A program made the translations under genes and the position numbers. 64,000 nucleotides of DNA from Tritrichomonas musculus (Eukaryota; Parabasalia; Tritrichomonadida; Tritrichomonadidae). Position 1 is the first letter of the stretch. Each line of letters starts with the position of its first letter. Location: positions 186,001-250,000 of the forward strand of contig JAPFFF010000042.1 of assembly GCA_039105265.1 (NCBI GenBank). The letters are read 5' to 3'. The notes beneath the pieces are model-generated. The model was not told the origin of the DNA. It searched no databases and saw only the letters and a program-made list of their open reading frames with translations. This document shows, piece after piece, positions 7,642 through 16,339 of the stretch.

Positions 7642-10600
7642 AGAATTTGATTCTTCGTTCAAACACAGGAAGATTTACTTGTTGGTAAGAGGAAGATTTT
7701 CTAAAACAGTTAGCACCATCTAATAAATTAAATGTTATTTCCTCCCCGTGATACATCCTTTCATATAACTCCTCTACTGTAATACCCATTCGTTTACACT
7801 TGTTTAATATACATTGTCTGGGCAAGCCTTTTAATCTAATGTGATAGCCTTCATTACCTTTTTCATCAACTAGGATATCTAAGTAACTTTTCTTTCCTAA
7901 TGCTATTAATTTCCTGGAATGAACACTACCGACAGCACCATTAAACGAATCAAAGTCACAATGAAACTGTGTCATCTTCTTACCAATCAACTCCTTCCCA
8001 TATTTTTTCTTGAACACCTCAGCTATCCTTGGTACATCTATTTCTCTAACGTGTACGCTATCTGTATCTGTATAGTAGATGTCTATTCCATTTTGCTCAG
8101 CTGTACTCATTACCCTATTCATTAAATGTTTGCTCCATGACAAGACACTAGCACCAAAATGAGGTAAATTAAAATGACTGTTTATTGGTTTAACCTTCTT
8201 AACATATACATTATCAATTGACTTGTTCTCTATCACCTCTGTTATGTAATTATAGTTCTTCCATATATATTTAATGGCTTTATCTTTTGGTATGCATTTA
8301 GTTTCAGTTGTTGTTGCCTTTAGGATAGATTTTCCGTAAATGGAATTAAGAAGTAGTTTGATGGTTTGTTGCAATGGATTGTTAGCATCTTGGTATCTCC
8401 TTCTTAGATTGAACAATTTCTCTATAAATACATTAATCTTGTTGTTGAATCCTTTGTCAAAGTAATATCCTCTAATAAACTCATAATCGAAATCATAAAA
8501 CTCCATCAAGTCCATAAAAGCTCTCTTGTCTATGTAATAATTGTTGATAGGATTGTTGTTAAATATTTTTGACCCTTGATCATTCCTACTAAATATTTGT
8601 CCAAATTTATATGGTTTATCAGCCTTGCACTTGATCTTCTTGATATTGATTTCAATGAAGAACTGATCAAAATCTAATAATTCTTTCGTAAACATATCCG
8701 ATGGGCCCGCACGATTAGTACCTGAGGCCTCCAGGCGAATTACTTCTGGCACTCCTTTAGGTACACCAGACATAATACTCATTGCACTAGGATATAAACT
8801 GACTGCATCAAAATCTTGTATCCTTTCCTCTATATATTGCTTTTCATTATTAGCTGTCATTGTTCTACCTCCACTAACGCATCTCTGAATGAAGTTTTGT
8901 GGTTTACCACTAAGTTGATAACACCCATCAAAGCAACCAAATTTATATGCATAATAGTAGCCAATAGAGCTAATGGATATAAAGTTATGGACATCAAGCA
9001 TCTTTGTCTTCGTCTGCTTAAATACTTCTACCAGATCTCTATTAAATTTCTCTACTCCCTTCATCAATACTATACAATCCAGTTTGCAATAATAGATAGC
9101 ATACTTCATAATATCAATAGCTCCTCCAACATATGCACCACAAGCTTTTGCATTATCTATTAATTGCTTCCAGTCTTGTTTTATCTGTGTCAATGGTTTC
9201 TTGTCTTGGTTCTCTAAGTAATACTGTAGTTGAAATTCAAGCGCAGAGACAGTTTTCCTATTTATGTTCCTTTCAGTATATATTTTATAGGCCATTACCT
9301 CTTTATGAACTGGTAACTGAAACATCTTACCAAATGAAGCTAATGCAGCAGGGATGATAGAGTAGCTATTGCGGAAAGTTAATCTCTTGTTAGGTTTATA
9401 CTTTGTCATGACTATTTGCAGAATCGTTCCACTTCTCTCTGTTATTTGTACATCCCATCCAGGAGTATTTATAAAGAAACAAGCATCATATTTAAGGTTA
9501 TGGAAGTAAATGAGAGAATTGTTCTCCAATGACTTTAGTAATCTGTCGGCAATATTCTCCCCATCAAATATCATTTTATGAATTAACTCTTTGGTCCTGT
9601 ACACAGTAATATTTAGATAAGGCATATGGGGTGATACAGTGGTATTAGTTTCAAAATCAGAATAATAAATCCTACTCCACTCTCTCTCCTTTTTCGTCTC
9701 TGATGAATCTATTAGTTTACAGCACAATTCAGGATCATATTCAAGGTCCGTATAATCCGCTAAGTGAGAGTTGTATTCATTCGTTGCTAAGATATTCATT
9801 TCACAGGACTTGATTTCTCTGAACTTTCCTTCTTTAAATAGCTTGCGAAATATTGCCATAGGTTTAACACCATTTAGGGGTTTATATATCATGTAATGGT
9901 TCTTGTACAGTAATAAGTCAACAATTCGGTCAAACTCTTTGGCCCATGGTCTCTTTCTTGTATCTATTTTTATTTCTTGTTGGTTTACTACATCTTTTCC
10001 CTCATTAATCCTTCTTACAACAAAATGGCATTTAAACTGCTTGGCTATATCGTATATCAAGTTATTGGGGATTAACCTAGTCTTGACCATAAAGCGTAAA
10101 TAATTAATTTCCTCATCAGTGAATACTCCAGACTGAATGCAAGCATATACCAAACAATTGTCTTTATAGTTCTTCTTATCAACTGTCTTGAATATTTGGT
10201 ACTGTGATAAGTCTAAATCAGAAAGATTAATATAAGGGAAGAATCCACCTTCTGGATTATCGCGATAATCTTCGTCGACTTCAACTTCTTCTTCATACAA
10301 CTTACCTTTATTATCTTCTTTATTAATAGTGAATGATGTTTGCTTGCCTCTCTTTCTATTTTTAATGAAGAGCAACTGGTATTTTGCAGGGATGAATACA
10401 TTGCCAACCCAAGGATTATTGTCTGAACAGTCATCATTCAAGTCTATTGTCCCTGATATATGTCCTATTGTTGAATCTAATCTTCGTGCCTTGGAAAGTG
10501 TAAACCATTTGTATTCCTCACCACCTAATGATTCGCTTTTTACTACTATATTCTTCTTATTCTCTTTGTGTAATTGTCTTAATGTTTCAGTGAAAGCAAG

Positions 10601-10792
10601 TCTCTTATCTTCATCATCACCTATATCTATGTCAAATGATATTTCTTTCTTAGCCTTGGTCATGAATTCTTTCAAATATTTCTTGAACTTTCGTTTGTCT
10701 CTTACGTCTTTCACCCTTTGCTTATACTCTTTTCTTGCTTCCGTTCTTGCAGTCGAATAGAGGTCAACTGATATATCAAAGAGGTATGTCAT
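7640..10792 (-). CDS. POLB: Protein-primed family B DNA polymerase
   Basis: The 1,050-residue protein is the Polinton replicase. Exonuclease motifs are visible: SDFET at about 378-382, FHNLKYD at 430-437 and YYCKLD at 567-572. Polymerase motifs follow: DFDAVSLYPS at 660-669 (motif A), KLLLNSIYG at 812-820 (motif B) and YYTDTDS at 906-912 (motif C), with a KK-type motif (ALGKKSY) further on. The spacing between motifs A and B leaves room for the TPR insertions of protein-primed enzymes. The N-terminal 350 residues are an extra region containing a DNCLVYA segment and a KNHYMIY segment that resemble the Cys and His sites of OTU-type peptidases. The start is 55 bases from the divergent GIY-YIG-like gene. 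Confidence 0.95.
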   Translation of the reverse strand: MTYLFDISVDLYSTARTEARKEYKQRVKDVRDKRKFKKYLKEFMTKAKKEISFDIDIGDDEDKRLAFTETLRQLHKENKKNIVVKSESLGGEEYKWFTLSKARRLDSTIGHISGTIDLNDDCSDNNPWVGNVFIPAKYQLLFIKNRKRGKQTSFTINKEDNKGKLYEEEVEVDEDYRDNPEGGFFPYINLSDLDLSQYQIFKTVDKKNYKDNCLVYACIQSGVFTDEEINYLRFMVKTRLIPNNLIYDIAKQFKCHFVVRRINEGKDVVNQQEIKIDTRKRPWAKEFDRIVDLLLYKNHYMIYKPLNGVKPMAIFRKLFKEGKFREIKSCEMNILATNEYNSHLADYTDLEYDPELCCKLIDSSETKKEREWSRIYYSDFETNTTVSPHMPYLNITVYRTKELIHKMIFDGENIADRLLKSLENNSLIYFHNLKYDACFFINTPGWDVQITERSGTILQIVMTKYKPNKRLTFRNSYSIIPAALASFGKMFQLPVHKEVMAYKIYTERNINRKTVSALEFQLQYYLENQDKKPLTQIKQDWKQLIDNAKACGAYVGGAIDIMKYAIYYCKLDCIVLMKGVEKFNRDLVEVFKQTKTKMLDVHNFISISSIGYYYAYKFGCFDGCYQLSGKPQNFIQRCVSGGRTMTANNEKQYIEERIQDFDAVSLYPSAMSIMSGVPKGVPEVIRLEASGTNRAGPSDMFTKELLDFDQFFIEINIKKIKCKADKPYKFGQIFSRNDQGSKIFNNNPINNYYIDKRAFMDLMEFYDFDYEFIRGYYFDKGFNNKINVFIEKLFNLRRRYQDANNPLQQTIKLLLNSIYGKSILKATTTETKCIPKDKAIKYIWKNYNYITEVIENKSIDNVYVKKVKPINSHFNLPHFGASVLSWSKHLMNRVMSTAEQNGIDIYYTDTDSVHVREIDVPRIAEVFKKKYGKELIGKKMTQFHCDFDSFNGAVGSVHSRKLIALGKKSYLDILVDEKGNEGYHIRLKGLPRQCILNKCKRMGITVEELYERMYHGEEITFNLLDGANCFRKSSSYQQVNLPVFERRIKF

Positions 10793-10847
10793 TTAAGTGT
10801 AAATAAGAAATAAAAAAATATCACGCTAAATATTTATTAACCCTAAA

Positions 10848-11171
10848 ATGGTAGAATACATATATTTGATTCGTGAAAGGGAATTTTCTTATTCTAATCA
10901 ACCTGTATACAAAATTGGTAGAACAAATAAGATTGCAACAAGAATGGGACAATATCCAAAAGACAGCGAAGTATATATAATTGAAGCAGTAAGTGATTCA
11001 GTAAAAGTGGAAAAAGAATTAATAACAATATTTGAAGAAAATTATAAGAGAGCAACAACAAGAGATGGAACAGCATTTATAGGTAATGAGTACTTTGTTG
11101 GGAATGTGAATGAAATGATATATATTATTAGGACTTATATCCAATATCATTGTCCCAGAGCTATCATTTAG
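10848..11171 (+). CDS. GIY-YIG-like nuclease domain protein (T5orf172 type)
   Basis: This 107-residue protein has VEYIYLIRE at the N-terminus and VYKIGRT about 20 residues later, the spacing of a degenerate GIY-YIG pair, followed by a helix with Arg (TRMGQY), a strand (VYIIEAV) and NEYFVGN near residue 84, where the catalytic Glu and closing Asn-like residues are expected. It best resembles the small T5orf172/MUG113 group found in viruses and mobile elements. It is transcribed away from polymerase B, and its last 8 bases overlap the end of the convergent gene downstream. It may nick DNA during replication or act as a homing-type nuclease. Confidence 0.65.
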   Translation: MVEYIYLIREREFSYSNQPVYKIGRTNKIATRMGQYPKDSEVYIIEAVSDSVKVEKELITIFEENYKRATTRDGTAFIGNEYFVGNVNEMIYIIRTYIQYHCPRAII

Positions 11172-11895
11172 TAAGGATGTCATATATATCAGCCTCTTGG
11201 CTTGGTTTTATTTTTAAGGTAATGAAGAGAGGAGATTTTAATATTACTGGTTGAAACATGAAATCAACTAATCTCATTTCCAAATATTTTAATGAATCCG
11301 TATTAACTTTTATTTTTATTGGCTTAGTCATGTCATAGTTAACTATCATTGCCTCTTGATCCATTATCATTGTGTCAATGTTTGCAAGGATGCTTGGGGT
11401 ATATTCTTGGTCTCCAATTGATGAATGAGTTGCTACCCCCTGTAATGAAACTAAATACAACTTATTGGCAAAATCAAGTATAGGTAGATCAGGTACATTT
11501 TTTTCTTCATTAGCTTTTACATCAAATTCCTTGCAGTTGAACAAACCAGTAATCAATTTTGCTCTATGACTTCCTTCCTTGAATGTAATATTTTCAGTAG
11601 GTGTTAATGATATGGTTCTGTTATTAATATTCTTGAAGGTGATAGTAGTCTGACGAGAATTTAGAAATTTGACTAGATATCCAAATGAATAGGTATACAT
11701 CTCCTCGAAATCAATTCGTACCTCACTCTTTGATGTAGTAAATATTAAATAATCTTCCGCAGTTGTCATCAATATGTTGGCTTTGGTATTAATAGATGAA
11801 ACATAGTACTTCACGTATGGACATTTCCATGGGATATCAATATTAAGTCTTACCGTATTGTAATTACCTGGTTGACTCTGAACACTATACAACAT
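11164..11895 (-). CDS. Candidate single jelly-roll minor capsid (penton) protein
   Basis: This 243-residue protein is predicted to be mostly beta strand: alternating hydrophobic stretches (YNTVRLNIDIPW, VKYYVSSINTKANILMTT, DYLIFTTSKSEVRIDF) and a hydrophobic C-terminal strand pair (LEMRLVDFMFQPV, PLFITLKIKP). Its size fits the single jelly-roll minor capsid protein that Polintons usually encode, and the neighbouring genes are structural. No diagnostic motif exists for this fold, so the call is inference. It converges on the GIY-YIG-like gene and its start codon is only 18 bases from the divergent start of the next gene. Confidence 0.4.
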   Translation of the reverse strand: MLYSVQSQPGNYNTVRLNIDIPWKCPYVKYYVSSINTKANILMTTAEDYLIFTTSKSEVRIDFEEMYTYSFGYLVKFLNSRQTTITFKNINNRTISLTPTENITFKEGSHRAKLITGLFNCKEFDVKANEEKNVPDLPILDFANKLYLVSLQGVATHSSIGDQEYTPSILANIDTMIMDQEAMIVNYDMTKPIKIKVNTDSLKYLEMRLVDFMFQPVILKSPLFITLKIKPSQEADIYDILTK

Positions 11896-11913
11896 AATTT
11901 AATTTCTGATAAA

Positions 11914-12690
11914 ATGTCTTTGGCACTGTATTCTGCAAAGAGCAAGGAAGCATATAAACTCAAATCAAATGATATAGAAATCACTATTGATGAAGAAGAT
12001 GGTAAACGACTAAACATTGAAAACACTATTGAACCTGGCGAAATGGTGCAATTTAATTGTATCTACAACAAAGCTGAAATAGATGAAAAAATAGTTGGTG
12101 ATTATTTCGAAAAAAATGGATTCGAAAACTTTGGTGCGCTTAATATTATGGCAGGGAAAGGCATTTATACATGGAATACTAACGGTACACTGACACCAAA
12201 AATACAATATTGTGCAAGCTTCAATAAGCTCTATGAAAGACTACGAGATAGTGCTACTAATTTACATATCTTTCTAGCTAAAATGAAGGATGACGTAGAT
12301 TCTGGTATTGCACCTGGTGCTACATTAAACTATTTTACAGGTGAGGTAAATGATAAAGAAATAATAACAGAATCATATGATGTTAGTACACACAAGAAAC
12401 TAATAGAAGCACTTACACAGAATCATCAAGGTATGCTAAATGTAATGAACTTAATGATTAAAAATATAGATGATGTAAATAATGCAATTGCACCTAGTAT
12501 CGATTGGTCTAAACTATCTGATTTAAAAATAATTGTTGAACATGTAGATAAAAATACTCAAGCAATTACCTATAAGACAGATGACAAGAAACCAGAAAGT
12601 ATGGACGCTATAATACAAGATATAAGTACAAGTAATGAAAATATATCTAAATGGATAGCAAATAATACTGTTAATTTTACTGAGGTATAA
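11914..12690 (+). CDS. Polinton structural protein, fibre block
   Basis: From ATG 11,914 this reading frame encodes 258 residues of a polar, Asn- and Asp-rich protein. Residues 1-50 look beta-rich, a central part (NIMAGKGIYTWNTNGTLTP) resembles a small beta domain, and the C-terminal half is helical with repeated Ile and Asn spacing (MLNVMNLMIKNIDDVNNAI), like the stalk of a trimeric fibre. I recognise no family. It opens the 11-kb plus-strand block of large structural proteins that runs to 23,413. Confidence 0.5.
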   Translation: MSLALYSAKSKEAYKLKSNDIEITIDEEDGKRLNIENTIEPGEMVQFNCIYNKAEIDEKIVGDYFEKNGFENFGALNIMAGKGIYTWNTNGTLTPKIQYCASFNKLYERLRDSATNLHIFLAKMKDDVDSGIAPGATLNYFTGEVNDKEIITESYDVSTHKKLIEALTQNHQGMLNVMNLMIKNIDDVNNAIAPSIDWSKLSDLKIIVEHVDKNTQAITYKTDDKKPESMDAIIQDISTSNENISKWIANNTVNFTEV

Positions 12691-12759
12691 CCTGTTAAAT
12701 ATGTTGATGAAAAGGTTAATGAAACTACCTATGATGTCAATGAGACTAACATAACTAAC

Positions 12760-14193
12760 ATGAAAGATTTTGTTAATAAAACAAATACAACAGCTGCTAA
12801 TATTACTAAATGGATAGATGCGTTAAATGATCAAACTATATCTTATGAGACCCTCTTGAACTTAACAGGTGGGAATACTTCTATGTGCTTAATTAATAAA
12901 ACAACTGGTGAACCTGAAATACATGAGGTTAAAATAGAAATTGATGAAACAACTCCTACTCCTACACCTGAACCTACGCCTACACCTGAACCTACACCTA
13001 CACCTACTCCAACTGAGCCACCAAAGGAGTTAGTTAACCAAGATGATATGGTTTATGAAATTCCCACTACTGATGAATTAAAGAATTTGATAACAAATAA
13101 GATTCCAGTTAATAATGCCCCTGAAGAACTCACAATCAATGTATCTAAGTATTGGTTATATAGTAAAAAGACAATTGGATGGATAAAAAGCTTATTGTAT
13201 AATATAATTTCGACTACTCTATATCTTGCTAAAATACATATTAAATTAACTTATAAAACAATCGACTACGCCTTTATTCAAACCCTGAAAACATTATATA
13301 ATATATATTATTTTCTTTGGTCTCATTTTAAATGTATTGTGTTTGAAGGGTATCGAAACGTAAAAGACGCACTTACAGGGGAGATAAAAGAAGAAAATAT
13401 AGTATTTAAAGTAACTAACTATGATAGTGAAATAGAAAATTTTGTTGGTGAAATAGACCCTGACTTTGAAGAAATGCTAGAGGGTTTTAAGGAAATCACA
13501 CCAACTACTAAAACAGTTGATGAGTTGAAGAAGAAAGGATATAAAGAAGTTAATGTAGCATGTACATCATGGGAAGTATTCTGGGGGAACGCTTGGAAGT
13601 TAATTAAAAGACCATTTATAGCTTTATGGAATGGAGTTAAGAAGTTTGGTAATGATACATATTTATTCTTTACAGGTGAAGATAATGATGGTAGAGGAAC
13701 ATATTGGGAAAATTGTCCTCATATGTTGAGGATTACAATAATAGCTTTCGTCTTGGGTGGTGCAGCAGTTTCTATTGGAGCTCTTGCAGTTATGTATGTA
13801 ATATGTCCAATCGCTGAAAAACTCTTTGATGGTTTTGAATATAATATGATCAAATTATCGGGTAATGACCCAGTTCCTATTGCTTATGCTCGTACATTAG
13901 CAGTAGATGCCATAGTAGACCCTGATGGAAATAAGATAGATATTGATATTGATTATGAGCTATTAGAAATATTTAGACAAGAATATAATGCAAAAGTAGT
14001 AGACTACAAGGTTATGAATAATGAGATATCAACTCCTTCTACTGACTCTAAATATTTTACATTAAAAGAATCAGATCAATTATATTTATATAGACCATCA
14101 AAAGTATATGAAGAATCCAATTATTATTGTATGAGATGGGATATAGATAAAGATTATGATTTATCATTGAATAACGTTCTTTTAACGGTCTGA
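12760..14193 (+). CDS. Polinton structural protein with Pro/Thr spacer and membrane segment
   Basis: The frame encodes 477 residues. A helical start is followed at residues 65-87 by a TPTPEP-type repeat, a rigid spacer common in surface proteins. A hydrophobic segment at about 325-350 (IIAFVLGGAAVSIGALAVMY) is a good membrane helix, which fits a virion surface or entry protein. Near its end it contains a YYCMRWDIDKDYDL stretch comparable with YYKMIYRIPNDYTI in the large protein at 19,340. The pogo-like transposon begins at 14,185, so the last codons read into the transposon end. Function beyond structural is unknown. Confidence 0.5.
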   Translation: MKDFVNKTNTTAANITKWIDALNDQTISYETLLNLTGGNTSMCLINKTTGEPEIHEVKIEIDETTPTPTPEPTPTPEPTPTPTPTEPPKELVNQDDMVYEIPTTDELKNLITNKIPVNNAPEELTINVSKYWLYSKKTIGWIKSLLYNIISTTLYLAKIHIKLTYKTIDYAFIQTLKTLYNIYYFLWSHFKCIVFEGYRNVKDALTGEIKEENIVFKVTNYDSEIENFVGEIDPDFEEMLEGFKEITPTTKTVDELKKKGYKEVNVACTSWEVFWGNAWKLIKRPFIALWNGVKKFGNDTYLFFTGEDNDGRGTYWENCPHMLRITIIAFVLGGAAVSIGALAVMYVICPIAEKLFDGFEYNMIKLSGNDPVPIAYARTLAVDAIVDPDGNKIDIDIDYELLEIFRQEYNAKVVDYKVMNNEISTPSTDSKYFTLKESDQLYLYRPSKVYEESNYYCMRWDIDKDYDLSLNNVLLTV

Positions 14194-14220
14194 TAGTATA
14201 ATAATGGTCTGATAGTATAA
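14185..14220 (+). repeat. Left terminal inverted repeat of the pogo-like transposon
   Basis: It contains the motif GGTCTGATAGTATA twice with 19-bp spacing, preceded by TA at 14,183. The inner copy is the one that matches the right end best: AATGGTCTGATAGTA is shared exactly by both ends. Confidence 0.8.
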
Positions 14221-14349
14221 ATAAAAAGCTCTCAAAATAATTAAAAATGTATAAAATAAACCATTGAAATCATTTTTACTATCATATAAGATTTCAAAGA
14301 AATCCTTTTAATTTTTGTGAAGAATGGTCATTGTTCTTCATTTTTTACA

Positions 14350-15912
14350 ATGGAGTTTATTGCCACAGAAGATCTTTCAGAGCATCAAATATTTATTTTA
14401 GAAAAGAGACTTGAGAAAAAGACTTATAAGCAAATTTCAGGACAGTTTTATACAGAATTTCAAATTCAACTTTTTGATTGTAAGTTATCAACAGCAATTA
14501 AAAGAGCTGCTCTTGGCTATAAATGGTCACCTGGAATGAAAGGTGGCCAAGATCCTTACTTGTGTTCACGTGACATGGAAGAACTTAGAGATGCTGTCCA
14601 AGATGCAATGGCTCTTGGAGAACCGATGGATTGTGCCGAAGTCCTCGATGAAGCAAGCCGCTTAAAGATGAGTCGCGTTCAAAATGCCATAGAGTTTCTG
14701 AGAATAACAAATTCTCAAAAACATGAAAATACAATTGATCAAATGTTATTGCAACCTCCTTCGCGGCAATGGATCAACAATGTTCTTGACCAACTCGAAT
14801 CTCACATCATTAACCGTCGCTTAATTGATCCAAAACGATTAGATAGTTGCTCATTTTCAGTTATCAATAACTATTTTGATAATTTTAGTCAGTTTTTAGC
14901 ATCTTTTAAATGGTTTTTCATATTTGGAGCTGATGAAACAATGATAGAGCCGTTGCCAAAAAAAAAATACGTTGTACCAAATAATATTAAAAGTGTTTTA
15001 CTAGATGATTATCCAGATATGAAACATGTTACAAGTATGATGTGCCATGGAATAAATGGCATTTCTCTCCCTCCATTTATAATATTAACAGAGACAAAAA
15101 AAATTCCAAACGAACTCAAAGAATTTTGTGAGACTAATCAAATTTATTTGGCATCTAGTTCAAACGGATACATGACTAGAGACCTTTTTTTGATTTGGAC
15201 TTTCCATTTTATTAATTTTATTCAAACATATAGATCACGATTTTCAGAGGATTATCAAAAATTACCAGTTTTATTGATTTTAGACGGCCATACAAGTCGT
15301 GAAAATCCTATGGCATTAGAACTTTTTAGGAGATTTAATATTTTTGTTTTAATAATCCCAGCCCATACATCACACATTCTTCAAATGTTTGATGTTGGGC
15401 TTGGATTTCCATTTAAAAAAGCTTACACACAGAATTTTGATAACTATTTTTCAGAAATTAATATTGATGACGAAATTTCTTCAAAAGCAGCCAAAATAAG
15501 ATTAGCTGTTGTTAAATCTATTATAACTGCATGGAAACAAGCATCAGCATTATCTCTTACAGAAACTGCAGCGAGAAAGACTGGTACATATCCAGTAAGC
15601 AAAGATGAAGTTCTCAAGTCAGTTTTTGTGCACGATCTCACACCAGCAGAACAGAAAAGATACGATGAAAGGCAAGCGAGAAACAAAAATAGAATAAATA
15701 TATCATCTCAAATAATTACTACAGAAGAAAAGATAAACGAGTTGTCAGAGAGGATTAAAGTAGTAAACAAATTTAGTTATTTATGCAATATTGATTCTAT
15801 AGATGAAAAAAGCTATACAGAATTAATTCAAGATATATTATCAACCGAACATAATGATACAAGGTTACTGACTGAAATACCTAAAGTACCGATTGATTAT
15901 TATACATTTTAA
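14350..15912 (+). CDS. Pogo-like DDE transposase
   Basis: From ATG 14,350 the protein has 520 residues; an in-frame GTG 33 bases upstream is less likely to start translation. Helix-turn-helix-like segments occupy about residues 8-60 and 70-125. The DDE_1-type catalytic core shows GADETM (Asp 195), LLILDGH (Asp 312) and HILQMFDVG (Asp 348), giving 35 residues between the second and third acids, and HILQ-x-x-DVG is typical of pogo/Tigger enzymes. A Lys-rich YVVP segment after the first Asp also matches the family. All three acids are present and the frame is intact, so the enzyme may be active. It cuts and pastes the 2.1-kb element into TA sites. Confidence 0.9.
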   Translation: MEFIATEDLSEHQIFILEKRLEKKTYKQISGQFYTEFQIQLFDCKLSTAIKRAALGYKWSPGMKGGQDPYLCSRDMEELRDAVQDAMALGEPMDCAEVLDEASRLKMSRVQNAIEFLRITNSQKHENTIDQMLLQPPSRQWINNVLDQLESHIINRRLIDPKRLDSCSFSVINNYFDNFSQFLASFKWFFIFGADETMIEPLPKKKYVVPNNIKSVLLDDYPDMKHVTSMMCHGINGISLPPFIILTETKKIPNELKEFCETNQIYLASSSNGYMTRDLFLIWTFHFINFIQTYRSRFSEDYQKLPVLLILDGHTSRENPMALELFRRFNIFVLIIPAHTSHILQMFDVGLGFPFKKAYTQNFDNYFSEINIDDEISSKAAKIRLAVVKSIITAWKQASALSLTETAARKTGTYPVSKDEVLKSVFVHDLTPAEQKRYDERQARNKNRINISSQIITTEEKINELSERIKVVNKFSYLCNIDSIDEKSYTELIQDILSTEHNDTRLLTEIPKVPIDYYTF

Positions 15913-16292
15913 ATATATTAAAATACTTAATTTCTCTTTTATTTAGTTTTTATTTATATTTTTTTTTTTTTTTTTTTTTGATTTGTTTTAAAGTTTTAAA
16001 TTTGTGTATGATATTCGTTATTTTTGTATTTTACATCATATTTCTCGTAAAATGTTTTTTTTTTATCGATAAGCATTTAATTTTAAAAATTTGTTTCGTT
16101 TTTTTTTTGAATTCGGTTTGTATTTTTGATTGCTAATCAGAATTCATTGAAGTTGTTGATGCATGAGGTTCTATTATAAAGATTGCATAAAAATAAAAAT
16201 CATAAATTTTAATTTAAAAAGTTACAGCCATTTTCTTTTTAATTTTTCAAAGAAAATTAAAATAATATCTCAATTTTTCAATGGAAAATTTA
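15913..16292. other. Non-coding 3' part of the transposon
   Basis: About 380 bases of AT-rich DNA separate the transposase stop from the right inverted end. It contains a T run at about 15,959-15,980 and several shorter T runs. I see no gene or RNA in it. Confidence 0.7.
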
Positions 16293-16328
16293 CTTACTAT
16301 CAGACCATTTAAAAACAACCAGTCCATT
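16293..16328 (-). repeat. Right terminal inverted repeat of the pogo-like transposon
   Basis: Read on the minus strand it begins AATGGACTGG, and 19 bases further in has AATGGTCTGATAGTA, matching the inner left copy. TA at 16,329-16,330 follows as the target duplication. Confidence 0.75.
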
Positions 16329-16339
16329 TAAATTACGTT

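Larger units (their letters stand above)
14185..16328 (+). mobile_element. Pogo-like (Tc1/mariner) DNA transposon inside the Polinton
   Basis: A 2,144-bp element carries one transposase gene and imperfect inverted ends. At the left, two copies of GGTCTGATAGTATA lie 19 bases apart (14,187 and 14,206). At the right, read on the minus strand, AATGGACTGG and AATGGTCTGATAGTA are also 19 bases apart. TA dinucleotides at 14,183-14,184 and 16,329-16,330 are the target duplication expected for this superfamily. The transposase reading frame is open, so the copy looks recent. It lies inside the structural gene block of the Polinton: the protein ends on either side resemble adjoining parts of the paralogue at 19,340. 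Confidence 0.85.

Noticed and set aside
14317-14349. Upstream GTG start for the transposase
   Set aside because: The residues it adds do not resemble transposase sequence, and ATG 14,350 lies directly after a T-rich leader.
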